A stretch of DNA of 64,000 nucleotides from Tardiphaga alba (GCF_018279705.1 NZ_CP036498.1:5783001-5847000), one strand, 5' to 3'; shown: positions 44,735 through 54,399, counted from the first letter of the stretch. Notes: generated by a model not told the origin, from the sequence alone. Numbers and translations: made by a program.

Positions 44735-46960
44735 ATGACACGCTTGCGGCGAGTAAAGCGACTGGCGCGCCGGTTCGGCAAGGCGCGTGCGTTCTGTGTC
44801 GTGCTGCTATTCGCCCTTGCCGCGCTGCGCATCACCGACATCCCCGCCGTGGAAGAATTGCGGTTGCGCAGTTTCGACACCTATCAGGTGATCGAGCCGC
44901 GGGTTAAGACGGCAAAACCCGTCGCCATCGTCGATATCGACGAAAAGAGCATCCAGAAATACGGCCAGTTTCCCTGGCCGCGCACGCTGCTTGCAGATCT
45001 CGTGACACGGCTGCGCATGATGGGAGCGATCGTCGTCGCCTTCGACGTCGTGTTTCCCGAACCAGACCGCCTGAATCCCGGCCTCGCCGCCAACAGTTTC
45101 GCCGGGCTCGATGACGAGACGCGTACACGCCTGAAGGCACTGCCGAGCAACGATCAGGTGTTTGCGGATGCGATCCGGCGTGCGCGCGTGGTGCTGGGCG
45201 AGTCCGGCCTGCCCTATGTCGTGCGCGAACTCGACAAGACGCTCCCGGTCACCGGCCTGGCGACACTCGGCGGCGAACCGCAGCCTTTCATGCTCAATTT
45301 CCCGGGCCTGTTGCGCAATGTCGAGGTGATCGAAAAGGCAGCGGCGGGGCGCGGCATCTTCTCGATCCGCAATGAGCGCGACGGCATCGTGCGTCGCGTG
45401 CCGATGCTGATGCAGACCCAGGGCGTCACCATGCCCTCGCTCAGTTTCGAAATGCTGCGCGTGGCCTCCGGCACCGATACGATCCTGGTGAAATCCGACC
45501 GCGCCGGCATCAAGAGCATCGGCGTACGCGGCTTGGAGATTCCGACCGACCGCAACGGCCAGCTCTGGGTGCATTTCGCCAAGCACGATCCAAGCATCTA
45601 TGTCTCTGCCGCCGATATTCTCGACGGCACAGCGCCACCGCAGGCCGTGGCTCGAAAGCTGGTGCTGCTGGGCACGTCTGCAGTCGGCCTGCTCGACGTC
45701 AAGACGACGCCGCTCGATGCCTCCATGCCGGGCGTCGAGGTGCATGCGCAAGTGTTGGAGAGCGCGCTGACCAAGAATGTGCTGTCGCAACCGAATTATG
45801 CCATCGGCGCCGAACTGCTGACCGCGATCCTTCTCGGCATCATCGTGATCTGGCTGGCGCCGATGTTCGGGCCGATCACGCTGATCGGCATGGGCGCGGT
45901 CTTCGCGGCACTGCTGATTGGTACATCCTGGTACTTCTACACGACACAACGCCTGCTGATCGACTTCACCTACCCGCTGCTATCGACCACATTGATCTAT
46001 CTGACGCTGATCTTCAGCAATTTCGTGCGCGAACAGGCGCAGCGCCAGCGTATCCGATCGGCGTTCAGCCAATATCTGTCGCCAGCCCTTGTTGCCCAGC
46101 TCGCGCAGTCGCCCGAGAAACTCGTTCTTGGCGGCGAGGAGCGCGAGATGACTATCATGTTCTCCGACGTGCGCGGTTTCACCACCATCTCGGAGAGCTA
46201 CAAGCACGATCCGCATGGCCTGACCACGCTGATGAACCGTTTCCTGACGCCGCTCACCAATGCCATCCTCGATCGCAAGGGCACCATCGACAAATATATG
46301 GGCGACGCCATCATGGCGTTCTGGAATGCGCCGCTGGATGACAGTGAGCATCAGATCAATGCCTGCCACGCCGCACTCGACATGCTGGACAGGATCGAGG
46401 CACTCAACAAGACGCGCGCTGACGAGGCCACCCATGGCGGCCATGTCTACATCCCGCTCAATGTCGGTATCGGCCTGAACACCGGGATCTGTGTCGTCGG
46501 CAATATGGGATCGGATCTGCGCTTCGACTATTCGGTGCTCGGCGACAGCGTGAATCTCGCATCGCGCCTGGAAGGACAATCCAAGGAATACGGCTTCCCG
46601 ATCATCGTCGGATCAAAGACGGCTCTGGCCGCAAAGGATCGCTTCGCGATCCTGGAACTCGACTTCATTATGGTGAAGGGCAAGACGGAGCCGGAGGTGA
46701 TCTATGCCATCGCCGGCCGCGAGGACGTGGCGCGATCCGAAAGCTTCCAGCAGCTCCGCAACCTGACCATCGAGATGCTGGCCTGCTATCGCAGCCGCGA
46801 CTGGGACGGCGCCTTGTTTGCGATCGAGCGCGGGCGCACGTCCGATGTCGGGCATCAGTTGAAGTATCTATACGAGCTCTACGAGAAGCGCATCCGCAGC
46901 TATATGGTCACGCCGCCTCCGGACAACTGGAATGGCGCCTTTGCACTGCTGACGAAGTAG
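44735..46960 (+). CDS. CHASE2-domain adenylate cyclase
   Basis: A 741-aa membrane receptor cyclase. An N-terminal helix (about 20-38) is followed by a CHASE2 extracytoplasmic sensor (about 40-350, with VAIVDIDEKSIQKYGQFPWPRTLLADLVTRL and FDVVFPEPDR). Three membrane helices (about 355-425) follow, then a class III cyclase catalytic domain (about 465-660). Metal-binding aspartates are in MTIMFSDVRGFTTIS and DKYMGDAIMAFW, the Lys of DKYMGD and Asp in FDYSVLGDSVNLASRLEG favour ATP over GTP, and the Arg/Asn of VNLASRLE are present. It should make cAMP. It follows the fusion protein gene by 10 bases, so it is very probably in the secretion operon; CHASE2 proteins are known to be associated with FecR-domain proteins. 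Confidence 0.92.
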   Translation: MTRLRRVKRLARRFGKARAFCVVLLFALAALRITDIPAVEELRLRSFDTYQVIEPRVKTAKPVAIVDIDEKSIQKYGQFPWPRTLLADLVTRLRMMGAIVVAFDVVFPEPDRLNPGLAANSFAGLDDETRTRLKALPSNDQVFADAIRRARVVLGESGLPYVVRELDKTLPVTGLATLGGEPQPFMLNFPGLLRNVEVIEKAAAGRGIFSIRNERDGIVRRVPMLMQTQGVTMPSLSFEMLRVASGTDTILVKSDRAGIKSIGVRGLEIPTDRNGQLWVHFAKHDPSIYVSAADILDGTAPPQAVARKLVLLGTSAVGLLDVKTTPLDASMPGVEVHAQVLESALTKNVLSQPNYAIGAELLTAILLGIIVIWLAPMFGPITLIGMGAVFAALLIGTSWYFYTTQRLLIDFTYPLLSTTLIYLTLIFSNFVREQAQRQRIRSAFSQYLSPALVAQLAQSPEKLVLGGEEREMTIMFSDVRGFTTISESYKHDPHGLTTLMNRFLTPLTNAILDRKGTIDKYMGDAIMAFWNAPLDDSEHQINACHAALDMLDRIEALNKTRADEATHGGHVYIPLNVGIGLNTGICVVGNMGSDLRFDYSVLGDSVNLASRLEGQSKEYGFPIIVGSKTALAAKDRFAILELDFIMVKGKTEPEVIYAIAGREDVARSESFQQLRNLTIEMLACYRSRDWDGALFAIERGRTSDVGHQLKYLYELYEKRIRSYMVTPPPDNWNGAFALLTK

Positions 46961-46961
46961 A

Positions 46962-47546
46962 TCAGATCTCCCGCAAGGCGCGCGGCGTCGGCAAGCTCAC
47001 TTCGGCGAGCTTGATGTTGTCCTCGTTCTGATCGATTGCCACATATTGTCCATCCCAATAGGTCAGCGCCGTATGCGGCACGGCATTGACGACCTCCCGG
47101 ACGCGGCCGATGACGATGGCATGCGAGTGGCGCTCGATCACTTCTTCCACCTCACAATCGATCGCAGCCAGTGCTCCGGCCAGCAGCGGCACGCCCGTGG
47201 CGCGCGTCAGCCATTGCGCACCGGAAAATCGCGCCGCACCTTTCAAGCCATCCTTGCCGGAGAAGCGTTCGGCGATGTCGAGCTGGTCGGCTGACAGTAT
47301 GTTGACGCCAAACGCGCCGTAGCGCTGCAGGAGCGGCCACGATGATGACTGCCGATTGACGCTGACAATCAGCGTCGGCGGATCGACAGAGAGCGACGAG
47401 ACCGAGGTCACCGTCATGCCGGTGATATCCTTGCCACGCCCCACGGTGATCACGCTGACGCCACCCGCGAGCGAGCGCATGGCACTCCGGAATGCGATCG
47501 ACGGCACATCACTCACGACGGTCAGGTTACGCACAATCGAGTTCAT
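46962..47546 (-). CDS. Flavin reductase (DIM6/NTAB family)
   Basis: A 194-aa FMN-binding reductase. The family pattern is AFRSAMRSLAGGVSVITVGRGKDITGMTVTSVSSLSVDPPTLIVSVNRQSSSWPLLQRYGAFGVNILS followed by FSGKDGLKGAARF and CEVEEVIERHSHAIVIGRVREV. It would make FMNH2 from NAD(P)H. It is the last gene of the ssu cluster, 14 bases after ssuB, so it probably supplies reduced flavin to SsuD. It is not of the SsuE (flavodoxin-like) family but plays the same part. The start is set at 47546, six codons inside the longest frame. It ends one base from the convergent cyclase gene. Confidence 0.9.
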   Translation of the reverse strand: MNSIVRNLTVVSDVPSIAFRSAMRSLAGGVSVITVGRGKDITGMTVTSVSSLSVDPPTLIVSVNRQSSSWPLLQRYGAFGVNILSADQLDIAERFSGKDGLKGAARFSGAQWLTRATGVPLLAGALAAIDCEVEEVIERHSHAIVIGRVREVVNAVPHTALTYWDGQYVAIDQNEDNIKLAEVSLPTPRALREI

Positions 47547-47560
47547 GGCAGCCTCGCAGC

Positions 47561-48400
47561 TCAATGATTGTCGCCGAGCAGATGACGCAGGATCGCACCT
47601 TCCAGTGCAGCCTGATCGGCCGCGCCGTGCTTGCGCGGTCGTGCAATATCGACGGAGATATCGTGCGCGATGCGCCCGTCTTCAATGACCAGCACGCGAT
47701 CCGCGAGAGCCACGGCTTCCGAGACGTCGTGGGTGACGAGGATCGACGTGAATCCCTGATCGTTCCAAACGCGATCGAGCAGTCCCTGCATCGAGATGCG
47801 GGTCAAGGCATCGAGCGCGCCGAGCGGTTCGTCGAGCGCGAGAACCCGCGGATGGCTGACCAGCGCACGGGCCAGCGCGACACGCTGCTTCTGGCCGCCG
47901 GAAAGCACCGAAGGCCACTGGTCGCGCTTGTCCGCAAGACCGACTTCGCCAAGCGCACGCTCGGCACGCGCTTTGGCATCCGCCTTCTGGCGATCGCGGC
48001 CGAGACCGACTTCGACATTCGACAGCACGCTGGCCCAGGGCAGCAGGCGCGGCTCCTGGAACATGACGCGGATGTCTTCCGCGCGGGTATCTTCGCTGAA
48101 GCTGATGGTGCCTGCAGTCGGCTTTTCGAGCCCCGCGATCAGCCGCAACAACGTGCTCTTGCCACAGCCGCTCTGGCCGACGATGGCCACGAACTGGCCG
48201 GCGGGGATATGCAGATCGATGCCACGCAGAACCTCGTTCTGGCCGAACGCCTTGCGCAGGCCACGAATGGTGAGAGCGGAGCCACCGCGCTTCGGCTGCG
48301 ATCGGCGCGCCTGGGCAGCAAGTGCCTCCTCGACGCCAGCAGGCGCATCGACGCGCTGGGCTTCCGCATGGCTGAGACGAAGGGATTGCTGAAGGGTCAT
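47561..48400 (-). CDS. ssuB: Aliphatic sulfonate ABC transporter ATP-binding protein
   Basis: A 279-aa ABC ATPase. Walker A is GQSGCGKST, the Q-loop is [22 protein letters not shown] (a strong signature of the nitrate/sulfonate/taurine group), the signature is [15 protein letters not shown], Walker B is [12 protein letters not shown] and the switch is VTHDV. About 40 N-terminal residues before [11 protein letters not shown] are an extension often seen in SsuB. It lies between ssuC (24 bases upstream) and the flavin reductase gene. With SsuC it imports alkanesulfonates, needing a periplasmic SsuA that is not encoded here. Confidence 0.92.
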   Translation of the reverse strand: MTLQQSLRLSHAEAQRVDAPAGVEEALAAQARRSQPKRGGSALTIRGLRKAFGQNEVLRGIDLHIPAGQFVAIVGQSGCGKSTLLRLIAGLEKPTAGTISFSEDTRAEDIRVMFQEPRLLPWASVLSNVEVGLGRDRQKADAKARAERALGEVGLADKRDQWPSVLSGGQKQRVALARALVSHPRVLALDEPLGALDALTRISMQGLLDRVWNDQGFTSILVTHDVSEAVALADRVLVIEDGRIAHDISVDIARPRKHGAADQAALEGAILRHLLGDNH

Positions 48401-48424
48401 GTCAAACGCTCGCTTTCGATTCGC

Positions 48425-49231
48425 TCAGTGTTTCTGGAAGGCCGGATGCCAGGACAAGGTCAGTCGCTCGAGCAGTCGCGAAGCGCTGTCGGCGACCTTG
48501 CCGAGCAGGGCGTAGATCAGGATGCTCAGCACCACGACGTCGATCTGCATGAATTCACGCGCCTGCATGGCCATGTAGCCAAGACCCGACGATGCCGCGA
48601 TGGTCTCGGCGACGATCAGCGTCAGCCACATGATGCCGAGTGCGAAGCGGACACCGACAAAAATCGACGGCAGCGCGCCGGGGAAGATCACGCGGCGGAA
48701 CAGCTCGCCATTCGACATGCCGTAGATGCGGCCCATCTCGATGAGCTGCGGATCGACGGTGCGGATGCCGTGCAACGTATTGATATAGATCGGGAAGAAC
48801 ACGCCGAGTGCGACCAGGAACAGCTTGGCGGATTCGTCGATGCCGAACCACAGGATGACGAGCGGGATCAGCGCCAGATGCGGCACGTTGCGCACCATCT
48901 GCAGCGTGGTGTCGGTCAGGCTGCTCGATAGTTTCGACAAACCATTGGCCAGGCCGAAGGCGAAGCCGATGCTACCGCCAATCAGGAAGCCGACGGAGGC
49001 GCGCCAGAACGACACCCAGATGTTCTGGGCGAGTTCACCCGATTGCAGCAGTTTCCAGCCCGCGATGGCGACGTCGGACGGCGCCGGCATCACCCGCGAC
49101 GGCATCAGGCCGGTGACGCTGGCGGCCTGCCAGGCGATGAGGATGACCAGCGGAACGATCCACTGGGCGAGACCATCGATACGCGGCAAACGAAGGCTGC
49201 GCGCACGTGGGAGGATTTCAACGATGCTCAT
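48425..49231 (-). CDS. ssuC: Aliphatic sulfonate ABC transporter permease
   Basis: A 268-aa inner-membrane permease of the BPD_transp_1 family with about six helices (first: WIVPLVILIAWQAASVTGLMP). ASVGFLIGGSIGFAFGLANGLS, MVRNVPHLALIPLVILWFGIDESAKLFLVALGVFFPIYINTLHGIRTVDPQLIEMGR and the EAA loop (GELFRRVIFPGALPSIFVGVRFALGIMWLTLIVAET) are typical of SsuC. It pairs with SsuB. It lies 20 bases after ssuD. Confidence 0.93.
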   Translation of the reverse strand: MSIVEILPRARSLRLPRIDGLAQWIVPLVILIAWQAASVTGLMPSRVMPAPSDVAIAGWKLLQSGELAQNIWVSFWRASVGFLIGGSIGFAFGLANGLSKLSSSLTDTTLQMVRNVPHLALIPLVILWFGIDESAKLFLVALGVFFPIYINTLHGIRTVDPQLIEMGRIYGMSNGELFRRVIFPGALPSIFVGVRFALGIMWLTLIVAETIAASSGLGYMAMQAREFMQIDVVVLSILIYALLGKVADSASRLLERLTLSWHPAFQKH

Positions 49232-49251
49232 GATGAGGATACCTGCGAGAC

Positions 49252-50409
49252 TTACGACGCGCTCTGGGCGCGGTGTTCATTGGCGACGATCTCGCCCACC
49301 GGCCCGGTACGGGTGCGGAATGGCGTGACATTGTCGTGCTGCTGCAGCGACAGCAGCGGGAAGACGAGTTCGGCGAAGCGATAGGCTTCCTCGAGATGCG
49401 GGTAGCCGGACATGATGAACGTATCGACGCCGACGTCCTGATATTCCTTGATGCGCGCCGCCACCGTCTTGGGATCGCCAACCAGCGCCGTGCCGGCGCC
49501 GCCGCGCACGAGACCCCCGCCGGCCCACAGGTTCGGGCTGATTTCGAGCTTGTCGCGTCGTCCGCCATGCAGCTGCATCATGCGCTGCTGGCCGACCGAG
49601 TCCTGCCGCGCCAGTGTCTTCTGGGCATTGGCAATGACGTCGTCGGTCACGAACTGAATGAGTTCGTCAGCCGCTTTCCATGCAGCCTCATTCGTCTCGC
49701 GCACGATGACATGCAAGCGGATGCCGAAGGACAGTTTGCGACCACGCTTCTCGGCGGCCGCTTTGACCCGGGCAATCTTCTCGGCCACCAGCGCCGGCGG
49801 CTCGCCCCAGGTGAGATATTTATCAACCGTATCGACGGCGACATCGATGCCGGCGTCCGAGGACCCACCGAAATAGAGCGGCGGACGCGGCGCCTGCACC
49901 GGCGGGAAGATCAGGCGGCCATCCTCGATGCGGATGTGCTTGCCTTCGACATTCACCGTCTTGCCCGCCAGCAGGTCGCTATAGACGTTGAGGAATTCGC
50001 GGGTGACGGCGTAACGTTCGTCATGCGGCAGGAAGATGCCGTCGCCCTTGTTTTCGACGGGATCACCTCCGGTGACGACATTGATCAACAGCCGGCCATT
50101 GGTGACGCGGTCCAGCGTAGCGGTCATGCGCGCGGCAACGGTCGGCGATTGCAGGCCGGGCCTAACCGCCACAAGGTAACGCAGGCGCTCCGTCCACGGC
50201 GCCACCGCTGAGGCGACAACCCAGGAATCCTCGCAGCTGCGCCCGGTCGGAAGCAGCACGCCGTAATAGCCGAGTTGATCGGCGGCCTGCGCGATCTGCC
50301 GGAGATATTTGAAATCGATCTCGCGTGCGCCCTGCGTCGAGGCCAGGTATCGCCCGTCGCCATGCGTCGGCAGAAACCACAGGACGTTGGCTGGTGATGG
50401 ATTGCTCAT
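49252..50409 (-). CDS. ssuD: FMNH2-dependent alkanesulfonate monooxygenase
   Basis: A 385-aa luciferase-family enzyme that cleaves the carbon-sulfur bond of alkanesulfonates, giving aldehyde and sulfite. [22 protein letters not shown] opens the protein as in SsuD, and [77 protein letters not shown] is almost diagnostic, containing the conserved Cys of GRSCEDSW. The end [17 protein letters not shown] also fits. The start is put at 50409; 34 upstream codons are not conserved. It is the first gene of the ssuD-ssuC-ssuB-flavin reductase operon. Expected to be induced by sulfate limitation. Confidence 0.95.
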   Translation of the reverse strand: MSNPSPANVLWFLPTHGDGRYLASTQGAREIDFKYLRQIAQAADQLGYYGVLLPTGRSCEDSWVVASAVAPWTERLRYLVAVRPGLQSPTVAARMTATLDRVTNGRLLINVVTGGDPVENKGDGIFLPHDERYAVTREFLNVYSDLLAGKTVNVEGKHIRIEDGRLIFPPVQAPRPPLYFGGSSDAGIDVAVDTVDKYLTWGEPPALVAEKIARVKAAAEKRGRKLSFGIRLHVIVRETNEAAWKAADELIQFVTDDVIANAQKTLARQDSVGQQRMMQLHGGRRDKLEISPNLWAGGGLVRGGAGTALVGDPKTVAARIKEYQDVGVDTFIMSGYPHLEEAYRFAELVFPLLSLQQHDNVTPFRTRTGPVGEIVANEHRAQSAS

Positions 50410-50793
50410 GAAGGGATCGTCCCCGGTCTCGCAGCGATGTCTGTTGCTGCAGGATGATGGGGAGACGCTCCGGGAGTGTCGAGAGGCCGGAGAAAATAGC
50501 GATGCACGCACTGCGACTTACATCAATGACGCCGGGTTCCTTTCAATATCGGCGCCAAATCCAGCGCATTTTTCTCCACCCCGGAGGGGCCTTCAGCATG
50601 GGACGACACCGACGCGCCGATCTGCCCTTCGCGACATCCCCCAACGCAGCGCGGACCCTCGGCCGCCATTTTGACGATCTGTTAATGACGTCTGGACGGC
50701 ATGCCGGGCGAGGCTGCGTCATATACGTAAATACCGCTCTTTCTGCGCGGGATTTAACCAATATTAGAGTGCGGTTTGCGACTGTCGGCCACC
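50410..50793. other. 384-bp intergenic region between ssuD and the GGDEF-EAL gene
   Basis: This is a divergent promoter region. Short open frames cross it on the plus strand (one to 50674, another to 51023 that runs into the GGDEF-EAL gene), but none has a domain or a ribosome-binding site. The stretch 50685-50790 is less GC-rich and is the likely promoter area for the downstream gene. I see no defined operator or riboswitch. Confidence 0.4.
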
Positions 50794-52647
50794 ATGCAGA
50801 ATGCATCCGACCCAGATCTGACGCTTCCCCTCAAGGACAGTGCTTCGCCTCCCGCGACCTCCAGGACAGTCGCGCCCGTCGTTCGCATGGACGCCTATGC
50901 CGAATTGCAGATGCTGCGCGAGATCATGCGTATGCTGCCGTCTGCTGTCACCGTACAGGACGAGCACGGCGATTTCCTTCTGGTCAACGACGCCGCCGCA
51001 GCGCAATTCAACACCACACCTGACGGGTTTCTGAGCGTTACGACCGATGCCGACTTTCTCGGCCAGGCACTGACCCATCGTCGCGCGACTGCGCTGAACC
51101 TGATGCGGTCCGGCCGCACGGCTGTGTTCGAAGAGCGCGTCAATTCCGACCTGGACAAGCGGGTCTATCTGACGACGCATCGGCCGGTGCAGATCGGCGA
51201 GCGCAGCCTGCTGCTCTCGAGCGCAAGCGATGTCAGCCGGCAGAAGGCGGTCGAGGAAGAGCTGTTTCGCCGTGCCTATTACGATGAGCTGACCGAGCTG
51301 CCGACCCGCAGAGTCATCGAGAAGCATGTCACCGACCTCATTGCCGAAGACAGCAGTTGCCCGGAAGGCGGCTATGGCCACTTTGCGCTGGCCTTCCTCG
51401 ACATCGACAATTTCAAGCATATCAACGACTATTACGGCCACGCGATCGGCGACGCGCTGCTTGTGCAGTTCGCAAAGCGGCTCGGCCTCGAATTGCGCGC
51501 GAGCGACATGCTGTCGCGCATCTCCGGCGACGAATTCCTGCTGCTGCTGAACCCGATCCAGAGCCAGCACGAAGTCGCGGACTATCTGGAGCGCCTGGTG
51601 CAGCGCCTGCGCGCGCCGTTTTTCATCGACGGGTCCGAAGTCTTCGCCACCGCCTCCATCGGTGTCAGCCTCTATCCCGAGCACGGCCGCAGCTACGACC
51701 CGCTGCATCAGAACGCCGACATCGCGATGTATCAGGTCAAGAACGACACCAAGGGCGCTGCGGTGTTTTTCGATGCCAGCATGGAGAGCGAGGCGCTGGC
51801 ACGGATGGCGACCGAACAGGCGCTGCGGCTGGCGATCCTCGACAAGCGGTTCTGCTGCGCCTTTCAGCCGAAAGTCGATATTCGCACCAAGGAGATCCAG
51901 GGGATCGAAGCGCTGGTGCGCTTGCGCGACGACAATGGCGTGATCCAGGCGCCCGGCGCCTTCATCAATCTCGCGGTCGAGCTCGGCCTGATCGACGAAC
52001 TGACCCATCTCGTGCTTGCCGAGATCATGAAATCGATCGACCTGATCGACGAGGCTTTCGGGGCTGGCGCAACCATCAGCATCAATGTGGCCGCCAAGCA
52101 GGCCGGCAATGCCGAATTCATGCATTCCTTTGCCAAGGCGCTGCAGGACACCGGCTGTCCGACGCGTTTCATGGTCGAGGTGACCGAAGACGCCTTCCTC
52201 GCGAAAACGCATTTCCAGGACGACATCATGCCGATGCTACGGGAGATCGGCGTCGGCGTCTCAATCGACGATTTCGGCGTCGGCTATTCGTCGCTGTCGG
52301 CTCTGGCGGACATCACCGCCGATGAGATCAAGATCGACCGCTCCTTCATCACGGACATTCACAAGCGTCCGCGCAGCCAAGGTATTCTTCGGGCCATCGA
52401 ATCGCTGAGCGAAGCGCTGGGCATGAAGGTCATCGCCGAAGGCGTCGAGACATTCGAGGAGCTGGCCTATCTGCAGGCGGCAACCAAGATCCGCTACGCG
52501 CAGGGCTATTATTTCTCCAAGCCGATCTTCCTGGACGACCTGCAGCCGCAGGCGCGGATCAGCAGCGACGTCCGCAGCGAGAGCGAGGCACGACCGACCG
52601 ACAATGCCCGACCCGCTTATTCGCGGGCAGGCGGACGCGGATACTAA
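50794..52647 (+). CDS. PAS-GGDEF-EAL cyclic-di-GMP protein
   Basis: A 617-aa soluble protein. A PAS-like sensor (about 35-145, MLPSAVTVQDEHGDFLLVNDAAAAQF) is followed by a GGDEF domain (about 155-320) in which the signature is SGDEF (244-248), preceded by FLDIDNFKHINDYYGH. The EAL domain (about 335-585) has the Glu372-Ala-Leu motif (GIEALVRL), ISINVAAKQ, VEVTEDAFL, SIDDFGVGYSSL, DEIKIDRSF and IAEGVET. The phosphodiesterase residues look complete, so c-di-GMP breakdown is likely; the first glycine of GGDEF is changed to Ser, and such variants range from active to purely regulatory. The start is the ATG at 50794, not the TTG six codons earlier. It is monocistronic. Confidence 0.9.
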   Translation: MQNASDPDLTLPLKDSASPPATSRTVAPVVRMDAYAELQMLREIMRMLPSAVTVQDEHGDFLLVNDAAAAQFNTTPDGFLSVTTDADFLGQALTHRRATALNLMRSGRTAVFEERVNSDLDKRVYLTTHRPVQIGERSLLLSSASDVSRQKAVEEELFRRAYYDELTELPTRRVIEKHVTDLIAEDSSCPEGGYGHFALAFLDIDNFKHINDYYGHAIGDALLVQFAKRLGLELRASDMLSRISGDEFLLLLNPIQSQHEVADYLERLVQRLRAPFFIDGSEVFATASIGVSLYPEHGRSYDPLHQNADIAMYQVKNDTKGAAVFFDASMESEALARMATEQALRLAILDKRFCCAFQPKVDIRTKEIQGIEALVRLRDDNGVIQAPGAFINLAVELGLIDELTHLVLAEIMKSIDLIDEAFGAGATISINVAAKQAGNAEFMHSFAKALQDTGCPTRFMVEVTEDAFLAKTHFQDDIMPMLREIGVGVSIDDFGVGYSSLSALADITADEIKIDRSFITDIHKRPRSQGILRAIESLSEALGMKVIAEGVETFEELAYLQAATKIRYAQGYYFSKPIFLDDLQPQARISSDVRSESEARPTDNARPAYSRAGGRGY

Positions 52648-52789
52648 GGCATCTCCGGCCGATTTGCGGTTAGCAGCGCCGCTTCGGACTCTTTCGCTGC
52701 GACAGATGCATCAGGGCATTGTCACGCGGCCGGCGCATCCCATCTGTTAAGGGATTGGAAACCATAACCCTACCCGCCTTGAGAGACCC

Positions 52790-53194
52790 ATGCCCATCCT
52801 GCCGCTGCTGCTCAATATTCTCTGGATCGTGTTCGGTGGTCTCTGGATGGCGGCAGGCTGGGTGCTGGCCGCGGTTCTCATGGCGATCACCATAGTCGGC
52901 CTGCCGTGGGCGCGTGCCGCCTTCAATATCGCCGCCTATACGCTGCTGCCTTTCGGCCAGCGTGCCGTGCGGCGCGAACTCGTGACCGGCCGCGAGGATT
53001 TCGGCACCGGCATATTCGGCCTGCTCGGCAATGTGATCTGGCTGGTGCTTGCCGGCTGGTGGCTTGCGCTCGCGCATCTCGTCACGGCGCTGGGCCTCGC
53101 GATCACGATCGTCGGCATTCCCTTTGCCTGGGCGCATCTCAAGCTCGCCGGCATCGCACTTTGGCCGATCGGCCGCGCGATTGTGCCAGCTTGA
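52790..53194 (+). CDS. YccF domain-containing inner-membrane protein
   Basis: A 134-aa protein with two YccF repeats, each with a hydrophobic hairpin: LLNILWIVFGGLWMAAGWVLAAVLMAITIVGLPWARAAFNIAAYTLLPFG, then FGLLGNVIWLVLAGWWLALAHLVTALGLAITIVGIPFAWAHLKLAGIALWPIG. The repeated N-xxW ... ITIVG(L/I)P pattern is diagnostic. It is likely an inner-membrane protein with about four helices; function unknown. It stands alone, 142 bases after the GGDEF-EAL gene. Confidence 0.92.
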   Translation: MPILPLLLNILWIVFGGLWMAAGWVLAAVLMAITIVGLPWARAAFNIAAYTLLPFGQRAVRRELVTGREDFGTGIFGLLGNVIWLVLAGWWLALAHLVTALGLAITIVGIPFAWAHLKLAGIALWPIGRAIVPA

Positions 53195-53309
53195 CGCATA
53201 TAGCGTTGAATAAAGACGAATTTTCCAGCCCTGCGTGCGTCGCGCTCACGCTCGGTTAACTATTCCGCTCAATGGTGGATCGAGGTGAGCCTCGGGCGCC
53301 GGAGTGGAT

Positions 53310-54377
53310 ATGCGTAAACTTCCTTTCTTGTTTGTTGCTGGTGCGGTGACGGCGGTCGTCGCTGCGGGCGCGGGTGCCTGGCATGTGTTCGGCCCCGGCG
53401 ATGTTCAGGCCGACGCCAAGGCCAAGAACACCAAAGGCGAGCTGACCACCGCCTCCATCGATACACGCTGGCCCAAGCCGGCATCCAATGCGCCGGCCGA
53501 ACCCGCACCGCGCCCGCAGCCTGTCGCAGCGGCACCGAGCGCCGCGCCGATGCAGGCGCAGCCTGTCGCCGAGAAGCGCCAGGCCTATGTGAAGCCGGCC
53601 TGCAACAATCCGAACGCTCTCGGCGTATCGCGCACGGTCCAGATCGATACCACCGGCGGCCCCGGCCTCGGCATGTCGCAATATCGCGACTACGATTTCC
53701 TGCAGCCCGGCGAAGTCGTCCTCACCTTCGACGACGGCCCGTGGCCGGTGACGACGCCGGCGGTGCTGAATGCGCTCGCCGCGCAATGCGTGCAGGCCGT
53801 GTTCTTCCCCATCGGCAAACATTCGACCTGGCATCCCGCCGTGTTGAAGCAGGTGCTCGCGGCCGGTCATTCGGTCGGCACCCACACCTGGTCGCACCAG
53901 AACTTAGCGAGCAAGACGCCGCAGGAAGCCAAGGACGAGATCGAGCGCGGCATCAGCGCCATCACGCTGATGGCCGGCCAGCCGCTGTCGCCGTTCTTCC
54001 GCTTCCCGCAGCTACGCCAGAATGCGGAGCTGAAGGCCTATCTCGCCGAGCGCAACATCGCCGCCTTCTCGATCGACATCGACTCCGAAGACTTCCGCAT
54101 CCACAAGGCGGACAAGCTGGTCGCGTCGATGATGGAAAAGCTGAAGAAGAAGGGCAAAGGCATTCTCCTGATGCACGACCTGCACAAGTGGTCGGCGGCG
54201 GCCGTGCCCGATCTGCTCGCCCAGCTGAAGGCCGGTGGCTACAAGATCGTGCATATCCGCGCCAAGGACACGCTGTCGACCTTGCCGCAATATGATGCCG
54301 CTATCGCCGCCGAGCTGCAGCCGGTGCGCACCAGCAATGCCCGCCCCATCTCAAGCGTGATTCAGACGGTCGATTGA
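53310..54377 (+). CDS. Polysaccharide deacetylase (NodB-homology) family protein
   Basis: A 355-aa exported or membrane-anchored deacetylase. The N-terminal hydrophobic segment ([23 protein letters not shown]) is followed by a Pro/Ala-rich linker (about 45-90) and then the NodB domain (about 130-320). Metal and catalytic motifs: [11 protein letters not shown] (Asp141, Asp142), [11 protein letters not shown] (the two His of HTxxH), [10 protein letters not shown] and, at the end, [12 protein letters not shown]. It would remove acetyl groups from peptidoglycan or another glycan. The start at 53310 follows GGAG at five bases; a GTG two codons earlier is also possible. A perfect terminator follows. 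Confidence 0.9.
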   Translation: MRKLPFLFVAGAVTAVVAAGAGAWHVFGPGDVQADAKAKNTKGELTTASIDTRWPKPASNAPAEPAPRPQPVAAAPSAAPMQAQPVAEKRQAYVKPACNNPNALGVSRTVQIDTTGGPGLGMSQYRDYDFLQPGEVVLTFDDGPWPVTTPAVLNALAAQCVQAVFFPIGKHSTWHPAVLKQVLAAGHSVGTHTWSHQNLASKTPQEAKDEIERGISAITLMAGQPLSPFFRFPQLRQNAELKAYLAERNIAAFSIDIDSEDFRIHKADKLVASMMEKLKKKGKGILLMHDLHKWSAAAVPDLLAQLKAGGYKIVHIRAKDTLSTLPQYDAAIAAELQPVRTSNARPISSVIQTVD

Positions 54378-54399
54378 GCGGCGATCTAAAATCGAAAGC

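Noticed and set aside
50764..52212. 482-codon open frame on the minus strand
   Set aside because: Antisense to the GGDEF-EAL gene; no domain.
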